Shown: positions 1 through 13,600 of the stretch, piece by piece | Layout of the letters: each line of letters starts with the position of its first letter | How positions within the stretch are numbered: the stretch's first letter is position 1 | Origin: Sarcocystis neurona | Lineage: Eukaryota; Apicomplexa; Conoidasida; Eucoccidiorida; Sarcocystidae | Direction: 5' to 3' | NCBI GenBank assembly: GCA_000727475.1 | Contig: KL647334.1 | Location: forward strand, 1-64,000 | Length of the DNA stretch: 64,000 nt | Position numbers and translations under genes: made by a program | Notes under the pieces: generated by a model | Database searches by the model: none | What the model was told of the DNA's origin: nothing | What the model saw: the letters and a program-made list of their open reading frames with translations, nothing else

Positions 1-465
1 TGCAACGTCGATTTCTACATGTCTGCGCTCACAGACCCGGTCCAGTTCTCAGTGTCGCGTACCCCAGTGGAGCTCGCACTGACACACTGCGCTGGGAACG
101 GCGGGCACCATGAAGAGAGCGTAGTATCCTGGATGGTGTCTCTGACGCGTTTTTCTGCAACGTTTCCTTTTTCATTGCTCAGCCAGGAAGGAGGACTAGA
201 TGGAGACGAGGGGTGTGCAAACCTAGGGCGTGCTCTACCGCGCTGTAGTGTGACTTCTACTACTCTATTATTTTTGGAGGTAGCAATAGAGGAAAAGCAA
301 CACGAGTCCGCTGCACCAACGGCCTAGGTCTGAACACGCTGCAGTCGCTGCTACAGTTGACCGGAGGGCAGCGGGTGCCCAGCAAGGCGCAGAGGAGAGG
401 CGAAAAGAAATATACAAGGCCGCATTCCAATTTTGTGACATTGAACACCTGATCTGGCATAGGCG
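1..465. repeat. Diverged direct repeat, copy A
   Basis: This segment resembles copy B about 1.02 kb downstream. Bases 1-200 align with about 1024-1230, and about 255-460 with about 1430-1625. Shared blocks include GGAGGTAGCAATA, CACGAGTCCGCT and CAATTTTGTGACA. The two copies differ by many substitutions, and copy B has extra sequence in the middle. The minus-strand translations of the second block are also alike (both contain FSP..C.LL.T.CPP, then RTRV). No function is recognised. The window edge may cut copy A. Confidence 0.75.
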
Positions 466-964
466 TTTGACACGTTAGGCGATGCTACACCCGGAGTGTC
501 TGCGTGATATTGTACAGCGGGGTTCCCATCTTCATGGCTTCGGTCCGTATGGACGTTCAATAAGACAGCCGTGGAGTGGCACTTCGCAGGCTCCTGGCCG
601 GTTGCTTCCTTCTGCGCTGTGCCTTTCCCCCTTCTCTTCTCCGGTACCGGACAGCACTACTCGTGACCGTCCTCGTTAGTGCACACGTCCCGCACGTCTG
701 CGTCTGCTCGGAATGAGCTGCACCTGGAACCCGTCTTCCGTGAACTTGGTATCACGAGAAATCTCTCGTCACTAACATTGATTTTCGCCCCCACATCTCA
801 CTTCCTGAAATTCTCACATGTCTCCTTTGAAAATCTCTGTTCCTTGCCGATGGAATGAGGATCCACATGGTTCCTCCTTCGACAGGTCCCTTCCTGATGA
901 GGAAGCCGCCTAACGGCTGTCGTAAGTGGAGACGACATAGAGCCACTCCTAGGCAATCCAACTG

Positions 965-999
965 TTTAGACAGTGTCTACATGGTAGACACTGTCTAAA
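965..999. repeat. Perfect 16-bp inverted repeat (hairpin, 3-nt loop)
   Basis: The left arm TTTAGACAGTGTCTAC (965-980) is the exact reverse complement of the right arm at 984-999, with ATG as loop. The palindrome ends about 25 bases before copy B of the duplication. It could be a cruciform or replication hairpin, a transposon-end remnant or a transcription stop. The sequence does not say which. Confidence 0.9.
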
Positions 1000-1019
1000 T
1001 GACAGTACTCTCCACCTCT

Positions 1020-1625
1020 ACGCTGCAATCTCGATGTCTACGTTTCTGAGGCTGCAGACCCCGTCCAGCAGTTCCCGGTGTCGCTCACCCCAGTCGAGTT
1101 CGCACTGGCGCACCGCGCTGGGGACGCCAGCGGAGAGCGCAGCGTCTTGGCGTGGTGTTTCTGACAACTGTTTCTGGGATATTTTCCTTTTCGTTGCGCG
1201 ATGACAAAGAAGGACAAGAGATAGAGATAACGTGTACGCGCAGCATACAACGTGAGCCGCCGCGCTCTGTTAACAACCCGACAGTAAGAGAAGTGCAACT
1301 CTCCGGGGCTCCATCCGGCGCATTGCTTGCCGGATGCAGGGTTCACCAGTAATGCAGGATGGTGTGACTGTGTTTGCATTTGGAAAAGGCGTGGATGCAG
1401 TGTGTTTCTTTTGTGAGAGATAGAACTGTGTTGCTCTTGGAGGTAGCAATAAAGGAGATTCAGGAAGTGACACGAGTCCGCTCCGGCAGGGCCCTACGTC
1501 GGAACAGGCTGGAATATCTTCTAGGGTTGGCCGGAGGACAGTGAGTACTCAGCAAGACGCAGACGACAGGCGAAAAGATACTTACGATAGGCGGCTTTTC
1601 AATTTTGTGACAATTATACGTCCGC
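1020..1625. repeat. Diverged direct repeat, copy B
   Basis: This is the second copy of the left-end duplication, carrying about 150 extra bases between the two homologous blocks. Part of that extra stretch (about 1345-1400, with GCATTTGGAAA) resembles 1720-1780, so a third, partial copy may follow. No intact ORF spans the repeat. I see it as an old segmental duplication of unknown origin. Confidence 0.7.
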
Positions 1626-1685
1626 TCTAGCACAGCCGTGGAGATGTTACGTCGACGGCTTGTAGCGCGAAGCAGCACGCCACGA

Positions 1686-4600
1686 GGGTTGACGTCCCTC
1701 AGGAGCAGATTACTAATTCGGGGATAGGCGGGAACAAGTGTAACACTGTCCGCATTTGGAAAGACGTTTTAGCAGTAGATGAAGACGTGCCCAGGTGCAG
1801 CACTTTTTCCTCCGTGAGCCACTATCTCATCAAGGAGACCGGAAAGAACAGAAGCCAGTCTCCCCGAAGCCGTCCGCGTGCTCAGCCTCAGAACTACCTT
1901 AATCTGAGTGGGGTGGCTTTCTTCGTATCATGGCGAACTTCTGCACGCAACTAAATATACGCTGATAAAGACTCCCGTTCAAGCACAACTGCACATCTCG
2001 TGTCTTTATGATGCACGCCCACGTTGACGAAGGAAACGCTACTTCACATTGACGCAGTTCTGAAAGACTGTGGCAGACCCTCTGTCTCCGTGCGTGTCGC
2101 TCCTCGCGATGCCCTGCTCAGGTAATTCTGCTCACCGTGCTCATTCCAATGTGTCAAACACCCCTGGGCGAACGCGGCCTGCTACGCAGACCCTGTCAGA
2201 CGCAAGTCCATTATTGTTTAACCTGGTGTCCCTCTACTGCTAAATCGCGCTCCCCAATGCAGACAGCATTACCCGTGTTCCCACATATTCCCCGGATTAG
2301 GATGCGTGGGGTCGCGGCGCAGTTTTTGGTGCACTTGAAGCAAAAACACGTCCTGGAAGATGTTTAGTACTTTCTCATTATATATCTTCTCCAACTGTTG
2401 TCGACCTCCCTGTGACACGTCGACAGCGCGTCATCATTCGTGTTCCACCTCAGTGCACACTCACGCCCTTCTCACTTCTTCCGTCTCTGCTTTCTTCACT
2501 CCACTACTTCGTACCCTCACGCGTGCTGCCCGTTGCCTCCGTTGCTGTTGTGCCTCGGCGTCCCGACTCTTGTTACCCTTGCTACGGAGCGCCCAGGAGT
2601 ATGACTCAGTGACCCGTGTGTGCCCCTACTGTCAAAAGCAAGACACGCAGTTTCCTATCAAGGGAAGGTAAAGCACCTGCAAATGCAGGCAGACTGGAAG
2701 GAGAAATTCAAGTGACGTCGTATGGAGGCGCAGGAGCGGAGCGTTCTAGCCGGTTTTCAGACGCATCCAGCCGCATATTGTACGTTATTTGTAGTACTAT
2801 ACATGTTGCCTTGCTGCTGCTGTGCTCGCCTCTCAGCAGCCTTCTGCGAGCAGGTCAGTAAAGGAGCTTCTGCGTGTCTTTATCTGGAAGACAATTGGTC
2901 AGTTCAGCTGCTGCAGCAACGAGTTTTTCACCTGATTTGCGCTCACACTCCCCCTCCTCCGCGTAGTGCCATCCAAGCACTTTCCGTCACTTCTTACTGC
3001 GCAGCCTGCTTCCCCTATCCCTGAGTGAACAGCGTGTCTGTCTCTTCGACTTCCTTCTGTTCTACCTGATACCCATCCTCCTGCTATCACCACCTTTTTT
3101 ATTCTTGGTATTTGTTGAGCTTCCTCGCCTACATATCACTCTCCCGTGTGCTGCGGTTGCTCATCTCGGTCTTGATGGTGTCGGTGTGCTGCGCATGCCA
3201 ACTCTGCTGAACAAAGGCGCGTTTGAAACACATTGTGACCCTACGTGAATCTGAGTTAAACAGCGGTGTTTTCTTATGTGTACAAAAGATACTTTCAAAG
3301 TTTGCTCCTGCCTGTGCACGTTGTCTGGTAACGAGCGACGCAGTAAGTCCGCCTGTTCGTGCGATACCTGTAGGCTTTCTCGGCACAGCACTGTCCTTGT
3401 CAGCGTTTCTTTCCTCATTACTTATACCTTCGTCGAAGCTTTGTGCACCGTTTCGTGTTTGGCCTGCTGTTGTTGCGACCTGCATTGCGACTTTCGGGCC
3501 TCAAAGACTACATGCATTGAAGGTTGAAAGGGGGACATGGTTCCGACAGCACGGCGTCGACTTCCTACGAAGTATACCAGTGGATCTTTGTTGAATAGTC
3601 TTTCAATCCTTCTCCGTTAACTGTTATTCCCATGCGTCGTTCTGCCTTTATTAGGTGATTCCTGCTCGTCGTGCTCACCACCTGCTGCAGCTGGTGCCTC
3701 GGAGGCTCCTCGCATCCCGCATTTCGACAAGGCTGCAGCTCATCCGCCTTCGCCCACCACTTAAGAAAAGTGGGAAGTAAGATTACCATAACAAAGTAGA
3801 GTCTTGTCTGTTTCCGCCCGCAGTGTTCGACCGCGTGCGATCCGTGAGCCAGCCAGAGTCAGCAGTATCTCAGGAGGACCTGCGGTCTCACACGAGGCGT
3901 ACTTTCAACTGAAGGGCAATGTCCACTGTGTCACAGACGAAGAGCCGCCTAATTTCTCCTGATTGAACTGGTGTGGCTGCCGCGTCCAGGTAGTGTGTTC
4001 GGGCTTCTACTGGTGCGTGACGCTACTGCGCCGATGCTTCAGTCAGCTGCTTCTCCACTCCAAATTCACTATAGAGTTGACGCCCTGCTGCCCTGACGTG
4101 TTGCTGCCACGCTGTCGCTCCGGTGTAACGCTGCTGGCTTACTGCTCCGGAGCAGCAGAGCGGCACCAGGGCACTGTCGGCACTCCTTCCGTGGAATCTA
4201 CACAGTAAGCTAGGCGCACTGCAGGGCAACAATCCACTCTAAGGGCGCAGCTTGCTTCCTTCCCGAGGTTTTTTCCCTCGGCGCTGTGGTGCTGCGCGCT
4301 CTTCGTACTGTTGCACCAGTGCGCGTTTTCATCTCTGGTTCTGCATTACGATTAGCTCCTGTAGTGGTGTTATTTCTCTGCAGGCCCTGTTTTGCTGTAG
4401 TCACCTGCTGTCGTCTCGTTCTCAATCCTTGCATTCCGTTGACTCTCATGCGGTTTTGAAGTCGCTGGGGTTGTTTGGCCCCCTGGCAGCTACACCGATG
4501 GTTGTTCCCAAAAGGCATATTTGATCCTGTGTCCAGAAAAGGGAGCGCAGTGCCCACGGCGGCGCTACGCGACTGCGGCTGGATATTCAGGTTTGTCTGG

Positions 4601-7600
4601 AAGGTCAGCAAGAGATAGTTGTAGATGACGGGCAGCGCTGCCGATACCACGACCAACACAGCCGCTTGCGATACCAAATAAAGTTGATGCTTCGCAGTCG
4701 TTTCCTCCACATTTGCTGTTGCTACTGGTTGTCCATTATGACTACTACAGCGGTGCCTGTGACACTTGTGGCTGGCTTGCCGATTTAGTTGTGCTTTGTA
4801 CGCAGTTTCCGTACTAGATGCGTTCACTTCCAGCTTTGCTGCACACATACGTATCGTAGCTGCTGAACTACTTGTCTCCCCTGTTCCTGGTGACTGTGGG
4901 CGTTACTGGCGTACCGGTGTCTGTCGTCACGCTCGTGTGACCTATCAGCTGGAGGTCTTCGGGGGCGTAGCTGTGATAACGTCTCGCTTTTTGCAGCCTT
5001 AACGTGCACTGACCGGTGTGATATTTCTTTAGTTGTTCTCGTCGCAGGGGGCCTGTATTGTCATAGATGAGGAGCGTAACCCTGCTGGATACAGAGCACC
5101 AGCAAAACGGACAGGTGTAGCGACAGCAGGAGACGCTGCCGCGTTGCCTGCCTGTGAAGTCCGGTTTACCCGGGCACCTGCTAGTGTTCTGTGTTACAGT
5201 CGCCAACAAAAGTGGCAATGAACTCACCCATGAGTTGTGGCTGTGTATAAAACTCCTTGTGCTGCAAGTGGTTTGCTGATTGCGCTGCTTCGACTCAGCC
5301 GCCGTTTAATACGAGTCGTGTGGTGAAATTTCTCGAGTAGGCTGTCTGCTGTGCTACCCTTCTTTTGATTAACAGCAACAGCACGGTGTTTGCTGCGCGA
5401 CCGTTAGAGCAACTCCCACTTGCAAGGAGCAACGTCTTGCAATGTGTGCCGCTCCTTGTTTACGAGGAATTCACATGCATTCGTAAACCGTTCTTGCTAC
5501 TGCCTTCTTTTACCTCATGCGCACGATCGTCTGCTGTAATTGGAATGATACTCGTGCAGGTACGGTTCCTTTGTGGAGGTGCCTGTTCACGCCTGCATCG
5601 TGTGGTTGCTACTGCTGCCGCTGCTGCGACCGCTGCTGCTCCTCATGCCCAGTACTTTTGTTAGTGTCTGCTTTCCATGCGCTGTTTGTCTCTCCCTCTC
5701 TCACACAAGGATAGAAGGACTAATTGCGCGTCGTGTGTGACCGCTGCTCCCAATGCGCGACGCTTCGTGCTGCGTGGTAAGAGCTGCGAGAGTCTTTGAT
5801 CATACTGCTACTGCGGTTGAACTTGGATTTTGTTGCTGCGCTCAGTCCGCGCTTTTTATTCGCTCCAGCTGTCATTTGCTGCTACTCCTGCTGCGACTCC
5901 ATGCGCTTCTGTTTGTGGTGATAGCTAAAATCCTGGTGTACCCGGCACAACATTTTTGGGTGCCTGGTTGTCCTCGTTTGCTCCTGCTGCAAATGTTACT
6001 TCTCGAAAGCCTTCCTCCGTTACCTGCCGCTGCGTAGAATGAATGAGGGTGGAAATATTTTGGTGCCTTCCTACACGGCTTCTCACGTCGTCTGACGCCG
6101 AAGGCGATTGGTGATTCAGCCAGAGGGGAAAAGTCCGTATGAAATCAGAATATTGTGAAAAAAAAACCTCCCGTCGCAACGTGTTTAGAACTGGCGTATA
6201 CGTATGAACGCACCTGTAGCAAAAATAGCTGATCGCGTGGAGAGGCACGAGGCAGCGGCAGAACCAAGCAGGCGGACTTTCGTGACTTACGCAGTTCAGA
6301 CGATTGCGAGCCCCTTCTATTTACCATGCAAACTCTAGCTGCATTCGCTAGCACGCTGTGGAACGGCGCCGCATCACGGCAACTTCCGGCTTCGCCTCAG
6401 ACGTTATTCTCCACATATTTTGCTCCGTGGTTGCTGCGGATATTGGAATGAGTGCTCTGCGTGAGAAGCCGAAGCTATCAAAGAGATCCTGGGGCGCCGC
6501 ACAGAGAAGACAAGTTTTATTCCGTGGCCTACGCCGTTAGCTAAGACGTCGGAGACCGCTGTCTTGTCACACCCAATCTTACTGAACAAGGTCTACTTTC
6601 CATTGCGTGACTGATCAGCGCATGAGGATGCAACGATTGTTGCACGTTCGAATCAAATTGGTGGAACTGGCGTGTCCGTTCACCCTGCTTAGTGTCCTTC
6701 GTCTTCATCCCTATAGTGCGGCGTGAAGACGTACTTCCCTCCTCATTCGGCGTCACAAAGAACGTACGGCGAAAATAGGCGTTAGCAACTGTCGTGGTTG
6801 CAGACAAGGTAACACAGGGCATGGATGAAGACCACAGAGATACATACAGCTCAAGCTTTAAAAAACGACACATTGCCATACAGCCGCGATGGATGGTGAT
6901 TCTAGTGTCGTCCACACAAGGGATGCGACGCGGCAGCACTGCAGCACGCCTTACGGGTACATCCGTCCCTCCAAAGTGTGTCGTCCTGGCCAGCGCGCCG
7001 CCGAGCGACACTAGCGTTTCCCTTGAACAACAGGCGGTTTAGGGATGGATCATGAGGATCTGCATTTACGCAAGAGCAGGCCACGAGGACACCCTCTGGA
7101 AGTACGGATGTCCTTCATAGCATGACACAGTGCTCCAATATCGCGACCTTTGTGCTAGGGTGCAAAGTTTTCGTGCTGGCTACGCTAGAACCAGCATCCT
7201 CTACGCCTGTTTCCCGTGTCCAATTTGTGACCTTGCAATCCACGTTCCGCTGTCATCTTGAGAGGCAGGCAAATATGGGCTCCGTCTCTCGCGACCCTTA
7301 ATCCGACACGGCAGGGTTTTTCCCAGCACTTCATTTTGCCCCGCGCCTGCGCATTTCGTGTCGAGTAGCAGGATGCACTCGCTTGTTTGCACCGCACGCA
7401 GGATGCAGAGAGTGCGACATATCACTGAAGCAGCTTTGGGGACTTCATCCTATTCCTGCCTTTTCTGCTACATTAGTTTAACAACTTGTTCACTAAAACG
7501 CGCTGAGTAGCTCGTATAACACAGAAGACGCAAGAATTACCTTGTCGATTGTAGCCTGTAGTCGCCTGCGGCTCTGCGTGTACCGTGGTGTTCTGGTGCT

Positions 7601-10600
7601 GCGGGAGACGGGTGAATCGGAGAATGTGCTTGGGTGGTCTGCGAAGCGTCTGTAGAGTTGACTGCGTGCCGTAAAATGTGCATCAGCCAGGACCAGAAAT
7701 CCTTCCTTTGTTACGGTGTGCAACACTCCTAGGGGGTCCTGGGTCGGCTACTAATTACGTTCAACTAAAGGATTTCAGCGTTGCCCACACAATCTCGACA
7801 CACGTCAGTGTAAGCTAGTACTTGTGTCCAGATAAGACGGGAAAACTGTTCACTCGTTGCACCCCATTCAATCGTTTATGTCTGCTCGGCGACGGCAAGC
7901 TTCCGTGTGCAACAGCTTAGTACCAGCTTTCTCGAGACTAACTGGGGCGCTTGGGATTATCCTAGCGTGGGACTTGTGCAGAAATAACGGAGTAGAGTTC
8001 GAAGGTCAGAGGATATCTCATGCGACTATATCGGGATTCAATGCATCTGTTCTCTAAGGACGTCACATTCTTCACCCGCGTAATGTGTTCTGTGGCAGCT
8101 AGAGGTTTAGAGGAAGTGGACACGCAGGTTCTCACGGCTGTGAGCGAAAAGGAGAAGCTTTCAAAATTCGGTTTATATCAGGACTCCCCTGGCCCTGAAG
8201 AACAACGCAGCCTGTGTTTCAGTGTGCTCAGAAGCAGCGCAAGCTCAAATTCTAAAATTAGGTCTCACGCCCCTAATCTCGTACCCGTCCCTCGCAGCAG
8301 AAAAGGAGCTGGTTTGCATCGCGATGTTCTCAGAAGCACAGTTGGTGAAAGCCCGGCGGGTTACTTTAGAGTGCGACTGGGCATACCTTTACATGCGACG
8401 GCAGTGTATGCTGTGCCTTTTGAAGTCGTCACCGCATCATCCGTTCAATTCTGAATTCGAGGAGATGTACAGCAGGAGGAAACTTTAACGTTGTTTTTGA
8501 CGTTGTGGGGCGGACTCACATATCAATGTCGTGGGAACCAAAAACGTGCGGCACACGCGCGCCCTTCCGGGCACTTTCAGATGTGGCACGCCCCTCGCCA
8601 GGACTGAATTCACCGGTTTTACACAAATTACGTAATTTTGGTGTTCCTTGGCATCTCGTGGTTGAATGCTGGCAGCTGCAATAGGAACAGTCACGCTATG
8701 TGCCCGGCGTTCTTCCACCCGTGGCTAACATGCCCTGTGGATTCGTGGAGTCTGGGAATGGCAGCTAGACTCCAGTCGATGGGGCCGAACTACCGGCACG
8801 CACATTCCAGGGTCAAACTCCACATGGTTCCACAATGTATGTGCGACATATACACGTGCAACGAGTATCCTTTTGTGAGAGTAGGCGGCAGCAGAGGTGC
8901 AGATGCGTGTCCTGTCTCCTTAAGTTAAAGAGGGAGGAAGCTGTTGCTCTGCAGATAGCACAACTTATGGCCCAACGTAAGAGCATATTCTGCTACCTGC
9001 GTCCCTCTTTGCTATTGCTGCTCTTGCAGTGTGATTCGTGGAATGACCACTCCAGACCGTCCTCTTAGGAATCCTTTTGGGACATCAAAGCGCTCCTAAT
9101 GTCACTACGGGGAGAATGAATGTACCCAAGGGTCGAACATGTTGCAGGAGCAGTGACATCCTCGTGGGGACGCAGCCAAACTTAATTTCACCCTTCCTCA
9201 GCGGTCCTCACGATCGTAACTGACCTGCTGTGTTGCCAGTTTTGAGTGTTCTACCAGCCCATCTCTACGGCAACTAAGGCGACCTTCGTGCAGGGACGCA
9301 CGACACAAGGACTGAATAATTTAGCTCCCTTCGAAGCTGCGTGCCTTGTTGATGGCGCGTACATGCTGGGAATATGTCTTTTCGCTTGCGCGCCTGCACC
9401 TCTCTACGAGTTCGCGCCCTGCTCGCAGAGTCCTCGTTCGAAAAAACAATGCGCGCAGACTGGCAGCACAGATTCATAACAGCTTCCCCTGTGTACCGTG
9501 CCACCTGTACGAGCGTCAGCTAGTGCGAGCGTAACGCGTGGAGCATCAACCTGTCAGGAGTTTTGGTGAAAGACTCCTACACTATCACGCCTACTGCGCA
9601 GCTCAAAACCGAGCATGGATTGAATTTGCCAATTATGTGACACCTTATCCGCTTGGTGTAGCAGTCAGCGTACGTCTTCATTCAAGGTTTGAACTCTTCG
9701 CAATGTGGCTGTTGACGGATCGGGTAAGACAGCTGCAGAGGGCTCGTGCTGATTGTGTCTGCAGTTTACGATTGAACGAAGCTTTAAGGGTCAACGTATA
9801 CTTTCAGGTCAGTGCACTGATGAACGACGTCAAGACGGCCCGCTGCGGCACTAAGGACCCTCTAGGTTTTTTGTATTGTAGCCTTGCACCACAGCGGGCC
9901 AAGGCTCAGTCGTCAAGATGTGTGTCTGCCATTAACGGGTGCTAGAACTTTTCTTCCTTTAAAGTGAGAAATGCTTCCGTGTGCTCTCCTGTTGGTGATA
10001 CTTCTTCTTCGGCGGGGGCAACGTCGAGATGCGCAGTTTCCGGTTAGCTGTATTGAGTAGAATGCGAAGGTTACCGTGGTGCACGAAATACGACCGAGGA
10101 ATGCACCACCAAGAAAGGTGCTCTGACTCCAACGTGCAAGACCGCACTGCAACTATAGACGCCTGCAGAACCTTCTACGTGCCAGTAGCACCCCCATTCG
10201 AGTGATTTCATCGAAGCGGTCTGCGGGTGTTGACGGGTGTACCGTAAGTCGCCGAGGGTTTTATGTTGCCTCAGCTGCAAGGGTGGGTCTGGTATGGAGT
10301 TAGTGAAGGTGCGCTGTCAATTATCGACAGTCTCCGGGCAGACCAGAAACCAACGACCTTGTTTTGTAATTACGTGTGGTGAACCGGTGTGCTACGTTTT
10401 CAAGGGTTCCTTTTTCACGGTGCAACGGCATAATGGCTGCTCCCTTAGAGAAGCATTGCTCCCACAAGGAAAATGGGCCACCCCTCCCACTAACCGCGTA
10501 CCTTGTGGTCCTTAAGTATCCTGCCGCCTTCATCCGCGCCACGCTGATGAAGTGGAAACAAAGACAGTCTTTGGTATTCCGCTCAGCATCCGACACATAA

Positions 10601-13600
10601 GTATTGTAGATGTGGACTTCACAGCGAAGTATGCGCTGCTAGTATCTTGCGTCGCTCGGTGACGGCCCCCCCTTGACGACCCGCGCATACTCGGCAAAAC
10701 ATCCGGGCGCAGACCTTCGTAATGTTCAGATCCTCGTATTCCTACGTGTGCTTTCATCATTGCAGCCTTCCTGCTGCTGCTTTGCCCCAAATAGAAAAAC
10801 GCTTGCGGACTGTGACTCCGCTGTACCATTTGATATTGTGTACTGTCACGTAGGATACAGCTACTGAAGACTGGCGGTTTCGTCCCTCGCGTACACCGTC
10901 TTGCTCGACTAACTCTCAACAGTCACGATCCAAGTATGTTCTGCCGCCTACACCTACGTTTCGAAGCAGAAGTGAGGCTCGTGGTACATCAGCACACACA
11001 GCTGTGGATAAAGAATGTACGGCATGCTCTCAGTTGTTTCTGCGTCTGTGCTGATATAAAAATCTCGGCCAATACAACAGTATCTGCTGCTGCGTACGAT
11101 CCCTGCAGCGGCGAAGATCGCGAGATATTCGCAGCCCTTTTTCCAAGCGCCAAGATCCCGCGTTTCGCATAGATATACAGAAGTGAGTTGTTGTGTCTCT
11201 GGCAGTACGGTATAAAAAAAATTCTACAGCCTCCTAGAAAATAGAATCTCCAGCACTACAATTCATCACGTAAATCTAACCGTCCTGCCCACTGTAGAGC
11301 GGCACAGACTGGTTCACCAGTATTACATCGACGGACGGTCGCATCATCGGAGTCGCGCTTCCCGACTCCCACGACGACGCCGAGGAAGCATTCCTTTGGA
11401 GTGTGAAAACCGATAAAGTCCTCCTCTCAGATTCAATTGTGTGGTTATATTCGCTTAACAGACGCGCACGTCGGAAGCGCTGGTTCATCAATTTTCCATC
11501 GAGTGGTATTGCAGAATTCAACATCTGCGCGAAAATGCTATGTGGCATTGACCCCTTCAGTACTGGCGGCGGCGGTGGTGGTGCTCCACGTGCACGAACA
11601 CCGACGTCGTAGTATTCAGCGCCACTCGAGCGCCTTCCGCTCTCAACGCTGAAAATGCCTCTGCGCTGCTACACGTCATCGGTATGCGGGCCACGCACAC
11701 ATATATGTCACCTCCATTTTCACTTCTGTGGATGTCCTCCGCCTTCAAGTACGCGGACAGGTCTCTTACATACGTACGCTTTCGCCCATGCTGGTTTAAC
11801 CCACACTCTGAGATACTATAGATATTTTGAGCACAAGCACGCCTGTGTCACAGAATTCCCTCGTACGTGTTTTCCATCCATATAACTCAAAATTGAATCA
11901 GTAGTGCCTGACTTGCATAACTCGTAAATGCAGAATAAACGTCCGCCTGCAAAAGACAATGGCAGAGCAGGGGGAGTTCCTTTTTTTTAGAGCCTCGAGG
12001 AACACTTACAGTCACGGGAGGGCTTCCGACATTCCTCTCCCAGCATTATCACGGTACTCACAATTCTTCACTTAGCTCATGTGTGGGCGTACCCGGATTC
12101 AACATACATAGGCATACATATATGTGAATCTATATGAGGAATCTTTTTATGGGCCAGTGAGTTGCAGGCGCCACATGATACAGGCGGAGAAGTACGGTGA
12201 TCTTGCCCGATGTAGGCGTGTACTGCGCGCATGCATACTCCTGATGAATGTACACGGAAAGCAGGTAAAGCTTTAGTTAAAGCTGGCATAGAAGCACTCA
12301 CGTTTCAATGCCCCTGGCGTGCTGCACGGCGCCTCAAGGCACACGTCAGCTTCCTCGCAACAGCGTGTTCAGCAAGAGCTGATGCGAAGGAGAAAACCGC
12401 TACTACAATTGGAGGTTTCGTGAGATAGCAGAAAAACCTTTTTCTTTCAGGAAGGCAAAGCACTTGAAGACGGCAATCTTTCAAGACTTGGCGTCCTGCC
12501 CTTCCGGTTGACCTCCACCCAGGTAGCGCCACCCAAATTTTTGGTGAACACCGGCGTGTTGCAAAGAATCTCAAAGCAAACGTCAACTGTCTCAGCGCAG
12601 AAAGGCCTGCGTGTGCTGACGGGGAGGAAAGTGCTTCGTGGATAATCATACACTCCTTGCAGCTAACAACAAAAACGAGTTCCTTGGACGGAACCAGAGT
12701 AACTCAACACGACATTCTTCCATGCCATAGCTTCTACCTGTATAACACAATACGACACCTACTTCATATAACGTACGCACAGACGCAACTACTTCTTCAC
12801 GTGACAACCCGCATACAAGCATGCGACAGTGAGTGAAAAATTTGAGCGGAGGCCGCCATCGGTGTTCGTCGATTCATCTTTATCACTTTATGTCAAGCAA
12901 AAGGTAAGCAAATCATTTGTCCTCGCCTTACGACATCATATTCTCCACCCGCCGCGATGTCTTGCTTTTCGTAGTGGCAAAAATGCAGATCCGCACGATA
13001 TCTCATCGAATGCCCAGGCTACCAACACCCAGAAGCAGTCGTCAGAAACGTCTCTACATGCGTGCGCGGGTTATGGATGATTGTACAAGGTCGACTCAGC
13101 ACCAGATACAAACAGCTGTCGTTCAGCCATGTTCTCGCCCGGCCTCAAAGACCGCTTGTCAGTGCGGCTTCTGCTGATACGCAACGCGCAATATACACAA
13201 GATTTCCATAGCACATCACTAAGACAAAATGTCAAGCACAACTCGGGTGCCCACGAAAAAGGACGATTGGATCGTGTCGTCCTTCTGTTGCTCGAGTATT
13301 ACCGCCTCCACGGCGGTACATTCCGTTTGTGGCTTTAAGATTCAACTCGTTTGGCGTTTGCGTTGGAGCCAAAAAACAAATCACCCTGACTGTGAATACC
13401 ATACCAGCAACCGACCATCGTCACCGTCTATGTGAGTAGCTAACCAGTGTTGGAGTGCCACCTGTCGTGCGGTTTGTACGTATGCAAACCACAGGACATC
13501 TCAAGTCCCCTATGAAGGTACCTGCCGGGGCTTCTCTTAAGGTTCTATGCTCGTTCCCCATCCGATGTCTGCGCAAGTAAAATGCTATTAGCTGCGAGGT

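Noticed and set aside
965..999. CRISPR repeat unit
   Set aside because: It is a single copy with no spacer array, in a eukaryotic genome.
4210..4848. 212-codon minus-strand frame with one hydrophobic segment
   Set aside because: Begins at GTG with no ATG nearby. The composition is not distinct from its surroundings and there is no homology.
6641..6660. tRNA T-loop-like GTTCGAATC
   Set aside because: No complementary T-stem, anticodon arm or acceptor stem can be folded around it.
9538..9945. 135-codon plus-strand frame
   Set aside because: GTG start and no recognisable motif; length within chance for this GC content.
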